Source: Amblyomma americanum (Eukaryota; Arthropoda; Arachnida; Ixodida; Ixodidae). Taken from it: a stretch of DNA of 64,000 nucleotides. The translations under genes and the position numbers were made by a program. The notes below the pieces were generated by a model, which saw only the letters and a list, made by a program, of their open reading frames with translations, made no database searches and was not told the DNA's origin. Of this stretch, positions 11,456-25,303 are shown piece after piece (positions within the stretch are counted from its first letter, which is position 1; the number at the start of each line of letters is the position of its first letter). The stretch is from contig NC_135500.1 of assembly GCF_052857255.1 (NCBI RefSeq), positions 101,331,394 through 101,395,393 on the forward strand, read 5' to 3'.

Positions 11456-11881
11456 ATGTTGAACTTGAACGAGATGTGCTTTATATTTGTGCAAAAAAAG
11501 CTCATGAGAATAGCCTCGTTTGAGACTTGTGTCGTTTGCGAAATTTTTTCCATTAAGTGGCAATCTCCTCAAAATGGTTGGAATAAGCCGGACATATTCC
11601 GGTCACCAGTACATTTAGCACAAAAATATATTCAACATGGCTTTCATATCTATGTTCTTAAGCCATTGCAAGTTTCCTAAATTCAGCTGTGCTTGAAAAC
11701 ACTGCCTCTGCCACGACGACATTTATAATTTTCTTTCTCCTTAAATATCATTTTCACAAAACGAAATTACTGTTCACCTGCTAAATAATGGGTGCAAATA
11801 CATATAATAATCGAAAAAATTAAAAATTTGAAACATTTACCTATAGTTTTTTCTTACGAGGAATCACACAATAATGGACTT
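11456..11881. other. Unassigned sequence
   Basis: No feature is recognised in this AT-rich interval. Confidence 0.5.
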
Positions 11882-12215
11882 TTTAACTGTTATAGTTAGG
11901 CGTCTTGTTGCAATTAAGAGATTTGTATCCGTTCGTATCACCCTTATCAGTTTTTATAATTTTGAAAACGCGATTATCTTTGGTGTTGTTGTTCAACAAA
12001 TTTTGGCTTTTTCGACTAGTTACATGCACAGGAGGGGTTGCTTTGCGTACATGCTTTAAAAAGCGCATGTATTTTCGCACCATGTAGGTAAAATTGGTCA
12101 AGTCACTGCAGCAAGGGTAATCGCGTTTTGCAAATTATAAAAGCTTGTATAGCTATTAATGAAGACCGACTACAAATCTCTAATTACAACCAGTTGCTTA
12201 ACTGTGATAGTTAAG
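11882..12215. repeat. Foldback element with ~105-bp imperfect arms
   Basis: The left arm (about 11882-11985) aligns with the reverse complement of about 12105-12215. Shared segments are TTAACTGTTATAGTTA / TTAACTATCACAGTTA, AGAGATTTGTA, TTTATAATTTTG and AAAACGCGATTA. The arms differ by substitutions and small gaps and enclose about 120 bp. The structure is MITE- or foldback-like, without coding capacity. Confidence 0.65.
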
Positions 12216-15200
12216 ATAATTATGAAAATTATTTAACCAGCCTACTAAATACAATTCACCGGCTTTCCGATGACCGCCAACACTAGTAATGCTATGCTGC
12301 GAAAGCCATATTTCTAACCCAAAAAGCATGATTTTGAAAATTGTTTGGTCTGCCATGAAGCACCTAGTGCATGTATATATTGGTCATTTTCATTTACAAC
12401 ACAGAAGTGAAATAATTTCTTCTGTAGCATGAAGGTTCCATGAGCCAAATACCAAAACTTTGGAAAAAACACTTGTCCATGACAAATACACCCCTCATGT
12501 GCGCTACTGTTGCTTAAACAGAAAGAAATCAAGCCGGATTTCCTTTTAGCATCCTGGCATACCAGTGAATTCAGAACAGTCGAGGAAGCCGAATAAACAA
12601 ATGGCTAAATGAAAGATGTGAGGCACCCTGTAACAAGCTTGAGGTGCAGTAGCTTAGAAGTGCGGATATGTGATTGGCTCAGAGTAACTGAATGTGGGCT
12701 TTTACCTTTAACAAGCATCATAGCTGCATGCTTTTTTAACAATTTACAGCACTGTAACATCATATTTTGGCTCAATATTTCTAATCATGTTATTATTTGC
12801 CTCTCTAAAATGGATAAAAAATCCCTTACAATGAAACGATGTTGAAACTGTCTTAAGACAAGACGAACATTAAATGCTGTAAACGATATCGAATTAAAAG
12901 TCACAGGATGCAAAACGTATGCTAAAAGTCCACAGCGATGTAGATATCGAGTTTTGAGCTGATTATCACAAACATGCATTAGCACTAGGATACTGAAGTG
13001 ACCTGGTTAGTGCGCCATCCTGTCACTTGTCCACAATATCTGGCAGCCTCCTTTTCGTTACGCCATCAAATGTGAAAATTATTTCTTGTGTTTCTTGACT
13101 GGTGTGTGCTAAAAATTAAGGCAAATTTTCTTCTCAAAAGCGGTAACACAAACACATTGCAAAATAGGTTGCGCATTTTTCCCTAGAGCAGCTAGAAAAA
13201 AATAACGACTTTTCTTGCTGTTCATTTTAGTTCCCTGTTTGTATATAATGAAACACCATTTGGAGCTATAGCAGGTGTTGGGGGTAATATGGATGAACAA
13301 ATCGGGTCGAGGGGAGAAAGTTTATCAGAGCGCCAATGTGGCCCTCTCTAAAGAGACTGAACCAAAATATTAAAGCACACACTGTGTCACGTACAATGCT
13401 TGAAAGTAAAGCCGCACAGATCTACGAGCGACAAAAGCATCTGCACATGCCCCTATGGGAGCAGCAGGACTGACAGTTCTTTATTTGTCCTGCAGCACAT
13501 CACTCCAGTACTGAGGCCTGCTCATATCAATATAAGTTAATGCAAGAAAAAAGTAAACAAAAAATGTTTTCCAAACAAGGTAGAAATGAGTACCCAGGCT
13601 GTTCTTTTGGCAACTATCTGTCACTAATTGCAGCAATAAACGCCTCGTGAAAGTGAATGAAGTGATTTTCGCAGCTTGTTGCAAACCTTGATGGCTCGGG
13701 AGGGCGGCAACATAAAATTCGTCGGTTGAAGTAAAGCAATGGGCCTGGTTAAGGTCATGGCAATATTTGTTCACATAGGCTCAGCTAGTGTAATGCAGCC
13801 AGTAATAGGACGCCGCTATGAATAAAAACAAAAATGTGCAAATCTTCAAATTATTGCAAATTCATTTCAATTGTAGAGTGCAGTCAGTTGTTACGAAGAA
13901 AGTGTGAAAGAAAAATAACCTCAGCACCGCTCATGACAGATCGAACCAATGCCTTTCTTCTGTACAGCTTCAGGATGCTAAGCTTTACAGGGTTTCATGT
14001 AATGCAAGGATAATCTGGTATGTTACGAATTGTTGATGCTAGCCACACCTGTGTTTCTAACGCATAGTGCTCCATTTGAACGCTATTATTCAATTATGTT
14101 TCGCCCATTTCGCTATATAGGCCATAGAGTTATCACATCACTGGGTAACTTCAAACTCACCGTGCCTTGTAAAACGTAGGTACTGGTGAAGTAAATCTGT
14201 GAAATTTATTCGCTGCTTTTAGACTACTCTACATTTTTTTTATTTGGTCTATACTGTGGTCAAGATTCCCACGCAGAAGAGGTATGAGAAAATAGCGCTA
14301 CAGACTATAACACAATGCGCTTTATTAGATCAGTGCTTTCATGACGCCCGCAATATCTTTTCCTTCCTCTTTGTCTCTTTAAAAATATGAAAAAGAAGCA
14401 AATAAAAGGAAGCGAGATCCCAGACCAGAAGACTTGTTTGGCTAAAACCGAAGGGAAAGAAAAAAACCGCCTGTGATAAATACACATGTACCTATTCTGT
14501 TACAGGTGACATGCTTGATATCAGGTATCAATGGCTGATAGGCTGCACGAGTAGTTCGATGATGCCATTCGCCTCATATTGAGGTAGCGTTGGCTCGATA
14601 ACGGATGAAAGCTGGTGCCTTGGCAGCGTGATGATACCGGTGGGGCTGCTGTGCAGTCCTTCACTGCGGACGCATTTGAAGAAAGGTTGAATTAGAGAGA
14701 TGCTTTCATAAACGTAATCAGAGACACAACATCCAATTACTGCCTCTAGCGGTTCAGTCCAATGTGCTCAGGAGTGGACGCTAATGAGTAAAAACCTATG
14801 TGCCCATTAGTTTGCATAAAAATTGTTTACAAAGCCAGTCATATTTTCCTTATAACTATTCTTCGCGAATGAAGTTATACATTTATCGTTTCAGACTGGA
14901 AATGGGGAATGACATTCAGTATATTGAACGGAATTCAAATAAAACGACAACAAACCCTTCCAGTGTGCCATTACCTCAGCTGTACTGCAATGGAACGGTT
15001 CTGCTATTTTTAAACATAGTTTCGTTGGCCAAAGCTATTAAGAAACGTAGCACTTCATGCGACTGCGGTGTGGAACGGGCAATGTTTCATATCGAGTAAA
15101 CACTCATGCTGCAGAATCAAAACATAAACGCCGCTACAAGCACTTTTCGTTCTAATGGTCTACATTTCACGCGCTGCTCCTGTTCAGTCAGAATAACTAA

Positions 15201-15417
15201 CCAAGCAGCACCTAATCATTCTCAGCGTGCAACTAAATTCTACCAGAGAACTTCTTCGCAATGGAGTGGATGCGCTCTTTAAGCGCAAGGCGGCGGGCCT
15301 AAGAGCTGTATATCTGGATATCTGGTACGCGAGAGTGTCGGAACACCTTCTCTGAGCATACAATCGTGTCATGCTTGCATTTTGCACCTCACCGGGAACA
15401 AGTTCAAGCGTAAATCC
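12216..15417. other. Unassigned AT-rich sequence
   Basis: 3.2 kb with no recognised gene, repeat terminus or RNA. Open frames are short and lack domain signatures. Confidence 0.5.
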
Positions 15418-15436
15418 CCCCCCCCCCCCCCCCCCG
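15418..15436. repeat. Poly-C tract
   Basis: A run of about 19 cytosines after GTAAAT. It is likely length-variable and error-prone in sequencing. Confidence 0.9.
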
Positions 15437-16624
<1,188 letters not shown>

Positions 16625-16884
16625 ATCACGCCATTGCTAGCCATGCATGATATTTGCTCGAGCGAGTCTTTTGCGTGCTAGCTTGCTTACTTTTCGCCTC
16701 CGCCTTTCGCGGTCCTCGGGTCTGCCTCACATCCACCCCACAATATACAGCATTTCTTGATATTCGAGGGCGTATAATCATGAATAAAGGAGAAGGAATG
16801 CATTATTTATTTACGTAACGCTGATACTGGGCTGGAAGCACGGGCAAGGACAGAAAGTTAAACAAAATGCGGGCGTGCGCCCGC

Positions 16885-16932
16885 ACACACTCACGCGCGC
16901 ACGCACGCACGCGCACACACACACGCACACAA
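16885..16932. repeat. (AC)/(GCAC) imperfect microsatellite
   Basis: Interspersed CACACA and GCACGCAC units on the plus strand. It resembles an eroded, oppositely oriented version of the tract at 16288-16623. Confidence 0.85.
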
Positions 16933-17535
16933 GCTGTGTCAACAAACACGCAGGAAAATGAGAAAAATGTGAATACAGTCATGGCATGAATGGGAAAGGT
17001 CATTGCTACCCGTGCACAGTAGTCACCCTGTATATTCTGCTATTGCCGTTGCTTCGCATCATACCCTTGAATTCCTAAAGCCCCAACTCGATGGACACTA
17101 CCTAGACGTACGGGCGGAACGCCTACGCCCACGGGCTTACGCTGGAGCCTGTTTTCGCATGCGCGACGCGCGAGAGGAGGCGCGAGCGGGCCGCAGTTAT
17201 CTGTACATGTCAGATATGCTCGCCAGCGCTCACGCGCTCGCGCGCGCGTCTGAAACGAGGTCCGGTTTAAAACAATACGAGGAACGCGGGGCTCTCGGAG
17301 ACTTTTTTGAAGCGAAAGCTTCACTACGCTAGTCAACACCGCGCTTCGCGCAAGCCGGCGTATGTCGGAGCACGAGTGACGTCACGCACGGCACAAGTAG
17401 CCACCGCCGACTCCGTCGCCTGACCTTTCGCCGGTGTTTGAAGCGAAAAGCTTCACTGCGCTAGGCAAAGCAGTCGTTGGATAAGCCAGAGAATGGCCTT
17501 GAACGACCTTTAGCCCAAGCACGTTTATCCATTGT
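16933..17535. other. GC-rich unassigned sequence with a repeated palindromic motif
   Basis: A palindromic motif of the form GAAGCGAAA[A]GCTTCACT followed by CGCTAG occurs at about 17309 and again at about 17440. The interval is CpG-rich (GCGCGCGCG near 17240) compared with its surroundings. No reading frame is recognised. It could be a promoter-like island or part of an uncharacterised repeat. Confidence 0.35.
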
Positions 17536-17600
17536 TTACGGCGCGGTTCGGGTGTCCACCGATATATGAGGGAGTTACTGCGCCATTTCCTTTCCTCAAA
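17536..17600 (+). repeat. SINE 3' tail fragment
   Basis: Carries the tail motif GCGCGGTTCGGGTGTCCACC, GATATATGAG and CTGCGCCATTTCCTTTCC, matching the last part of the complete SINE that begins 38 bp downstream. Confidence 0.65.
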
Positions 17601-17637
17601 ACATATTTTAAAAGCGAATCTTCAATTTTCTTCGAAA

Positions 17638-17959
17638 CCCGCCGCGGTGGCTCAGTGGTTAGGGCGCTCGACTACTGATCCAGAGTTCCCGGGTTCGAAC
17701 CCGACCGCGGCGGCTGCGTTTATATGGAGGAAAAACGCTAAGGCGCCCGTGTGCTGTGCGACGTCAGTGCACGTTAAAGATCCCCAGGTGGTCGAAATTA
17801 TTCCGGAGCCCTCCACTACGGCACCTATCTCTTCCTTTCTTCTTTCACTCCCTCCTTTATCCCTTTCCTTACGGCGCGGTTCAGGTGTCCAACGATATAT
17901 GTGACAGATACTGCGCCATTTCCTTTCCCCCCCCCCCCAAAAAAAAAACCAATTATTAA
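17638..17959 (+). repeat. Ruka-like SINE with target-site duplication
   Basis: A complete tRNA-derived SINE. Box A is GTGGCTCAGTGGTTAGG, box B is GGGTTCGAACCC, the body has GTCAGTGCACGTTAAAGAT, and the tail GCGCGGTTCAGGTGTCC ends in poly-C and poly-A. It is flanked by the 10-bp direct repeat TTCTTCGAAA (17628-17637 and 17960-17969). This marks LINE-machinery retrotransposition and fixes both ends. Confidence 0.88.
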
Positions 17960-17989
17960 TTCTTCGAAAGCAAAAGAAAAGTGTATGCC

Positions 17990-18495
17990 TGTGCCCTGGG
18001 ACAGTGGACACTTCTGTCGCGCCTTAACCTACGCATTCATAACGTTGTAGAAGAAACGGAGCACTGAAGCTATATACCGTCGACATCCATTGTGATCACT
18101 GCCGTTGGCGTTGACAGCGTTCTAGACTCCGATGATTTCGAGGAAAGGAAGGCGCATAACTGGCTCCCTGGGGCAGTGAACGCCTCAATCGCGATTTGAG
18201 GTTCGTGGCGGTAGGGAGAGAGATATGTAGACTGCATGCATTAGCACTTACGACGTTGGGGCAGACGCGCGGCACTGTAGCAATAGGTCGCAGCGTTCAT
18301 GAGTGACTAACCTCTCGCGATCAAACATAACTGCCACCTGCCGGGGTGGCAGTGTGGGCGCGCTACCAAACAAGTGTCCGGAACGCACTCAACGTTACAG
18401 ACACCAAGCCGCGTCTATAGTTGCCCGATACACCACAGGTTTCGCTATTTAAACAGGTTTAACAGTAGTTGAACCCCAGCTAATTTTTTCTTGAC
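17990..18495 (-). repeat. Dispersed non-coding repeat, copy 2
   Basis: Reverse-complement homologue of 5905-6420, with the landmarks listed there in the same order. The two copies lie in opposite orientation about 12 kb apart. Copy 2 carries small insertions near its minus-strand 3' end. Confidence 0.65.
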
Positions 18496-21400
18496 TTGCA
18501 GCTCTTTCAGGTTCGCCCCAGTTTCCTTCGCGGTTTAAGTTATCCTTTCAGCGCCCCCAAAAGCCCTCACGCCTTGAAATTCGTTCCATTGGCTTCAAAG
18601 GGAGAACTAGCCGGCAGGAGGAGCATGGAGGTGCATGCTCCTTTCCGACGCACGTCGCGGCGCGGCGCTGGGCTCGCAGGCGCTCCGCGCATACGCGAGG
18701 AAGTCTCCATGGGTTTTCCGCTTTATGCGCTCGACTTTGCGCTCGATTACTCCAATTTCTAGTAAAAATTCCCTCTCTCTTTTTTCTTTCAAACTGTGTG
18801 TTTTTAGCGATGTGAAGATATAGTTCTTTTCCAAACGGAAAGAAAAAAAAATGATTGCATGAAATTTTATTAAAGAAAATGTTGCCTTCTTTATGAAGCA
18901 CTAAAGTAAGTTATAGGCATCCCGACCGTGACTCGTTCTATTGGAACTGATGTTTTTCCATGAAGATATAATTTAAAATATGGGACATCATAAAGACCTC
19001 CTCAACTCCTCGACGTCACGAAGATGCGGTGCCGCTGATATCAGCAGCGACTTTCACACGGTAGGCAAAACACGTTTAACCCGTACGTGCCTACCGCAGC
19101 TGCCGCAACTACCAGCGGCTGCATCATGCCTGCGCACTGCAGAAGCAGCATGTATTGACCAGCTGCGTCACCGTTGGATCCGCGTAGGAGCATAAAAGAA
19201 AACTTAAATGAGCCTCGATATGTTTCTCGCAGGCAAATACCGCATTAGGAAACCAGCTAACAGGCAATCGGCCACGGTAGTAAAGGGAGTGCAAGGTAGT
19301 CTTGGAGTGCAACGGCACTGCCACTCAATGCACTTAATATCACGCAAGTTACCGCGTTCATTCACCTGAACATCAGCATAGTACGATTATAACTGCGCAA
19401 GGAAAAAAAGCACATACGTAGCTGCGCAGCTTGAGTCAGTGTGCACGGGGTTCACTGGCCACCAAGGAATGAGTTTTTTTGCTAATAGCAAAGCCTGTAT
19501 TAATGGCGCTTTTTATGACATTTAATATCTGCTTGAAACTGTTTCTTAATATGACCGACGTAATTATTTTATTCGAGTAGAAACAAGTCTGGTATGCTGT
19601 GTCAATCTTGCATGTCTGGTGTGATGTTTCATAAGTTGGTACACAATCGCAAAGCTTGTTTGTAAAGAAGGCGTGCTACTGAAAGCATGGTGATATTGAG
19701 AGGGCATGCGGCAATGAAATGTGTGTTCGTTATTCATGCATGCGATATGTAACTAGATTTGGTGCAGATATGAAATTCCTACGCTAGTGTCAGTAATGCG
19801 ATTCATTTCTAGCTATGCCTGGTGCTGTTCTTGGGAAATTATAATTAATATCCTCGTCAAGTCACCCCGATGTCTTAAACAATTGAGTACAAAGTGCGGA
19901 ATTTTTTTTTTTATGCCAGCATGCTCACAATGTCCTGTTCAGTATGATGACACTAATAGTTCCTTTCTTAGATGATCACTACTTGTTCATCCATGTATTT
20001 ACATGGTAACGTTTTTTACAGAAATAACGAACACAGTACTTAACGTGTAGAGAAAAAATTTGATAAATTTATTACACTCCTCAATGTCTCAGGAATCGTT
20101 TGCGACAAATAAAACCATTCTAATTTTATGCGTTATGAAATTACGAAGGGGTGAGTGATGCCAATCGCAAAAAATGTAGAATGTCAGAAAACGAACCTTC
20201 AAGTTTATTTCCTCGTTCATGGCCTCTTCGCTTTCGCCTTGGTCAAAGAAATGCGGCACTGAAATCAAAGAAAACCTCAAAGAAATCAAAGAAATTTTTT
20301 CATAATTTTCGACAGCCACACAACTAAAGAGCGTAATTTATAAATTTCCACTGAATATTTTGCTCTAATGTTTCGTTCCAGAAATCTAGAAAGAATTCCA
20401 GAAGTCAAAAATTGTCACAAAATCGACTAGTTTAACAAGGGCAGAAGTTGGCGTGGCTGGTGCGTGATTGTGCGGCTAAAAACAGCGCTTAAGCGAGACA
20501 GTGGAGATCGGGGACACGACGCTGTCCCCACTTTTCGCACAGCGCGACAGGTGTGTCAACCGACGGTGAGCGCACGTCTGCTCTGCCGAAACAACGCCAG
20601 GGCTTCCCCTCACTAATGTCCCGATGTAAAATCATTCCGGCAATTGCAGGGTGTCAAAAACTTATTTTATTCAATGCCTAGCGTAGAAATAAATGGCAGA
20701 AACGCTTTCTGTTTGCTACTAACCATACTAACCATATATAGAATGCCCAGTGGCGAACTATTCCTCTGAATACGCGGCAAGTGGCCAACGCGAGCTCATG
20801 TACTTTCAGAAATTAATAAATTGAAATCATCAACCATTTCTGTGATTCGGAGAAACTGAAAACGTGCCTACAAGCCTTAAAAAGCAGCGCTCAACACCTC
20901 TCCGCGACGCCGCTCCCTGGCCTTTTGTCTACCGCGAGCCCGCTAGCGACTGCAGCGTCATCTCGTTCGTTAACAAACATGCAGGAGGTCTATAGTCAGT
21001 GCCATTTACCATCGCCTAATGAGGAATTTTTTTATCGGCCTGATTTTTATTTCAGCTGATATAATAGTTGTTGAAGTTAAGCGCCCGCAACGCCAGTCAT
21101 GTTCGGTCCGTACCTTCACTGCACATCGCTGCAGTCCGTCCTTTACTCGAGCCTCCAGGTGCACTTGCTCCCTTTTCGAATCCGTAGTCGGTGGTAGCGC
21201 TTCTGACGATTTCTACGTGAGCGTGTGTTAAGAAAACTTGAGGTGTGTGCGCACGGAATCAAGTGGATACGGTATTCGCATCGCTGCCTCAAGTGCGAGT
21301 CGCTGAATCTTACAATTGGCTGTGCGCTACCCGGTATCGTCCGCGCAGCGGGCATAATTACTGCAGTAGCACTACTTAACGGGGTTAAACCCTGCCAAGA

Positions 21401-23089
21401 ATCTTGTGTGAAGCCTCGGAGTAATTCGGGTAAGCTGAGGTTACTTCGGAGGAGCGCCGCGCCAGCTAGCGCCGATGGATAGAGGACGTCGGGCGCGCTG
21501 ACGCCGAGCGAAGAGAGGGTGTGAAGATGAATAGCGAGAACCGTGTTTGCGTGCATGTGCAGATGCCAGTAAGAAGGCGCGAAGAATGAACACGTGCTTT
21601 CGCTCGTATACTTGGTTTAACTACGTTAAAACCCAACAATTTTTTCCCGGGTTCCTCAGAGTCATTGCATCAGGAGAAAATATTAAATACAAATATTGCA
21701 GTGTCTTCCCCCGCCACAGCCGTGCTTTTGTTGAAGGAGGTGCTACCGGAAATGCGGAAGAGACACTGCGCTGGTGCTTTAGCGGTGCTCATATGGGGTG
21801 CGGCTCACGTCCTAGATTATGGGACCGGAATTCTTACAGCTTTTCCCGTAATTGACCCTCCTCTGTAACTGAGTGCGATGTAGCTGAAGCGCGAAAAAGA
21901 GTCAGGAATGACGGCTTAAATTGCTTTAATTGCCGGGCACCTTCCTCATGCAAAGGCCTCCTTATTGAAGTTGAGTACAGCGGGCTGCTGTTACGTGTTT
22001 TGTTTCTCTATACTTCTCTTTATAGAAGCGGCCTCAGAAAATAACTACACCCAGCTGTAGGTTATAAGGAAACACTATAATAAAGCTGGATCCTATTACC
22101 CGCGTCTCTGCTTCTGTTTTGAGCTTCATTTCCGATAAACAATTGTTTTATGCTAGCACCACACCAAAAAAAGAATAAATAAAAATTAATATTGCCATGC
22201 CCGAAATTTTGCATGCATAGTCGCTCACTAACGAAGCAACTTGAGTTTAAGAAGCTGTAAGCCTGCACACGTTACGCAGAATTTCCTCAGAGCACGAAGC
22301 GGTGCGACCGTTGGTGGGCGGGGTTTTTAGTCCCGTGCAATCAGCCATTGCTGGTTGTTCGGGGAGGAAGATAGTGAGGGGGTTTAAACTGGGCACTCCC
22401 ACGTGGAGTGGCATAAAGTGGGCTGGGCGCTTTTACCTGGCGGGCAGTGCACAAGGTAGTGTGAGGGCAAGAAAGAGTGCTTGTGGTGGATGTCAGCAAG
22501 GAGTTCTTCTGCAGCTGACAGTATAATAAGGGCGTCTTTTGAACAAGCGAGGGCGTGCCATTCAATCGCTTGGAAACACATCGGTGCGACGCTTAACTTA
22601 ATTTTGTTTTCTAGTGTGCAGCAGTAACCCCTCTGAAACCCCAGAGAGAATTTTTCTAATAACTAGATAGCTTTAGCACCGTCGTACGGAAAATTACTGT
22701 AACTACGACTGCACGGTAAAATATGACCTGCAAGAATTGCAATAATAGCAACAGCAACGTGTTGCCGAATTGGCAGAGCAGCTGTCCAACTCTGCTGAAA
22801 CTCTCTGTTCGTTCTGAAATGTTAAATCGAAATTTCACTACGTCTGCCTGAGTACAGAAATTAAGTTTCAATACGTAGCACAAAGCATTGTTTTCGCTTA
22901 GAATTATCCATCACTGAAATTATTGGCTGCAACAAACTCATCATTGAGCTTGTGAGACACAATATCACACTCACTTCTATTTCTGTTAAGAAAGTTTTTA
23001 AGTTCCATGAAGTACGGGGCAATAATACTTGAGTGCTCACGAAATTCATTCACTTTGTAGAAGAATTATTTCATTTGATGCGAACTTTT
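18496..23089. other. Unassigned AT-rich sequence
   Basis: 4.6 kb without a recognised gene or element. A GC-rich patch at 18600-18730 and short G/C-rich stretches near 20500 and 21300-21500 stand out in composition but give no recognisable translation. Confidence 0.45.
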
Positions 23090-24310
23090 TTAAACAAAAG
23101 TTCATAGAAATTAAAAACCTAACAACTTCCTACTAACAAGTGTTAGTAAATGTTTTCAAGTCACGGCGCGTTTATGAATTTCGCCTGTTTTCCCGTACTC
23201 TAAATTGCGAAAGCAGTGATGCTTGCATTGAAAAAATTGAAATGAAATTGCTAAAAAAAACACAAGTTGCGATCGGCTAAGAGAATGTGATTGGTAATTT
23301 TTGTTTCGGGTTCAAGGTTGCTTTAGTTGCCGCTTTGAAGTAGTTGGCTGCAGTACGTGATTATTATAGGCGTTTATCCGCATCTCAGGGTCTAGTATAG
23401 TTCTATTCACAGCACTATATGAAAAGCGGTGAGAAAATTGTATCAACTTCCTCTGAATAGATGTTAACAGAATATACTCGGCAAAGATAATGTGACTGCT
23501 AAGGCCTGTTTTGTGTTCAAGTTTGTTTTAGTTCCTTTGACAAGTTGGGTTAGTGTACAAATTAATTTAGGCATTCGTATGACTAAAACGTTCACGCGGT
23601 TTCTTGCATATTTCTACTGACAGTCGTACATAGAAAGCCGTAAGAAAATTGTATCAACGTCCTATCAACAAATGTTAGTAGAATATGCTCGGCAAAGAGA
23701 ATGTGACTACTAATCTTTGTTTCACGTTCAAGGTTGTTTTAATAGCTTTGAAGTCTTCCGCAATCGTACTTGATTATTTTAGGCATGTATTCGCATAACT
23801 ATAAATGTATTCTCGGTTTGTAGTATATTTCTTCTAACAGCAGTACATACAAAGCAGGAAGAAGTATTCATTAAAATAGAATATCGTCTGTTATAAAACG
23901 TTTTTTCATACTTTTATTTGATTCCAGATGTGTTTGCTACGAATAATGTTGGGCGCTTTTCGATGTAGTGAATTGGTTAACTAGCTGCAACAGATTTCAT
24001 CATGCAGTAAGGCAAGATGTTGTGACGCGTTATATATACGAAGAAGATAGTTTTATTCGCCTTAAACGCCATGCAATTTGTTCATTTATTTCTCTTGGTG
24101 TGTCAAACTGCACCAAGGTTCTCTAGCAACTTTCTATTGACAGGAGTGTATACAGAGAATTAACATTCTACCAGCATAATTTTAAAGACGTGCATTGAAT
24201 GTTAAAATTATTTTTTAATAAATTTCTACTGACAGGAGTACATACAAAGAAGTAACTCTCTACCAACTTTGTATTAACAATTGCGGATAGAATGCAACAG
24301 ATACTAGAAG
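23090..24310 (+). repeat. Diverged tandem array, 205-211-bp unit
   Basis: Consecutive units are anchored by AATGTGA[TC]T at 23284, 23489 and 23700. Each is followed by a TTCAAG[GT]TTG, TTAGTT or TTAATAG, and TTTAGGC series. Between them recurs TTTCTACTGACAG[AT]CGTACATA and TATCAAC[TG]TCCT. Two further partial units with TTTCTA[TC]TGACAGGAGT occur at about 24130 and 24225. No coding content. The CCTATCAAC-type words also appear in the array at 9100-9565. Confidence 0.6.
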
Positions 24311-24354
24311 GTTACTAGAGTGCATGAAAGTTAATACAAATTAAGATTAGGCAG

Positions 24355-24590
24355 ACTGGGCACGGTGGTACTACTAGCATGCGGCACGCTGACATCTCGT
24401 TTGTTCTCATCGTGCAGCTGTCCTTTGGCCTGCTGCTTCATGCCGGTGATGGAGACACTGCGCAAGCCGGGGTGACCAGGACTGCGCAGCGGCTCATTAC
24501 TACTCAATGCCACGTGCTGGATTCGCCGCCGTATTCATCGTGGGAACTGCATCGTCAACACCGGAAAGAAGCATACTCGGAGCTCTTGGC
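24355..24590 (+). mobile_element. 5'-leader fragment of the 2A-bearing LINE, with foreign continuation
   Basis: Positions 24357-24420 match 27905-27969, the 5' end of the LINE at 27905-34228, from ACTGGGCACGGTGG to CATCGTGCAG. Homology stops exactly at that CAG. In the complete element the next bases are GTGAGA, a consensus splice donor; here they are CTGTCC. The following ~170 bp are unrecognised. This looks like a leader joined to a different downstream exon, but a simple recombination breakpoint is possible. Confidence 0.5.
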
Positions 24591-24757
24591 ACGATGGATG
24601 GATGGATGGAAGGTAGAAGCATCCCTCTTGAAACGGGGCAGTGGTTGTTCCCACTATGCTCAGTTTTTTTTTCCTTTATTTTTGTGTACTCTGCTGTAAG
24701 TTGTTAATACAATTCGCCATTTCCTTTAAAAAAAAACGTCCTCCTACACTTTAAAGC

Positions 24758-25303
24758 TTATGCCACCTCTCTGCTTTTGTACCACCAATACTCCAATCGC
24801 TTTTTGCTAATTTCCACCTCAGATTTATTTACACGGCTATTGTTATCTCTATGCACTAAAACCTCAGGGAGAGTGGCTGTGCCTGCATCGACATCGGGAT
24901 GGATACCATCGCATTTGAGCATGAGGTGTTCTATCGTTTCTACAGATTTACCACACACAGCACATGTGTCATCTTCTTCGTTAAATTTTTTTCTGTAGCT
25001 CCGCGTTCTAAGACACGCAGACCTGGCTTCAAAGAGTAGGGCACTGCCGCTTGAGTTATCATAAAACCTTTCTTTCCTGATCTGCCTTTCCCAGCATCGA
25101 TATAGTTCTACACTATGCTTCTTTTCCATTAAATCTATCCAATTTTTACCTTCGACGTTTTTAACCTGTCGTTTAATGCTCTTTCTTTCTCCTTCTTCGT
25201 CTCTGGCAAACTTACTGGCCAGCTTTCTAGTTCGTTTCCGCCACTGTGTCAACGCTCTTTCTGTACAGCTATTTAAATACTTTAGCTGCCCACCGGTTAT
25301 CAT
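24758..25303 (-). pseudogene. LINE T1 C-terminal domain with zinc motif
   Basis: 181 open codons forming the C-terminus of T1: a basic, coiled-coil-like region (WRKRTRKLASKFARDEEGER), then CAVCGKSVETIEHLMLKC (CX2CX8HX4C) at about residues 110-130. The same motif occurs in the plus-strand copy near 63390-63435. Confidence 0.75.

Noticed and set aside
17003..17332. Overlapping frames of ~100 codons on both strands
   Set aside because: A GC-rich stretch lacking stops by composition; no domain, and Arg/Ala-rich in both frames.
17638..17720. tRNA gene
   Set aside because: Boxes A and B are present, but the sequence continues into a SINE body with a tail and target duplication. The head is a SINE promoter, not a tRNA gene.
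21143..21556. 137-codon minus-strand frame
   Set aside because: No recognisable domain, no splice context and no repeat homologue in the window; length is compatible with chance in GC-richer DNA.
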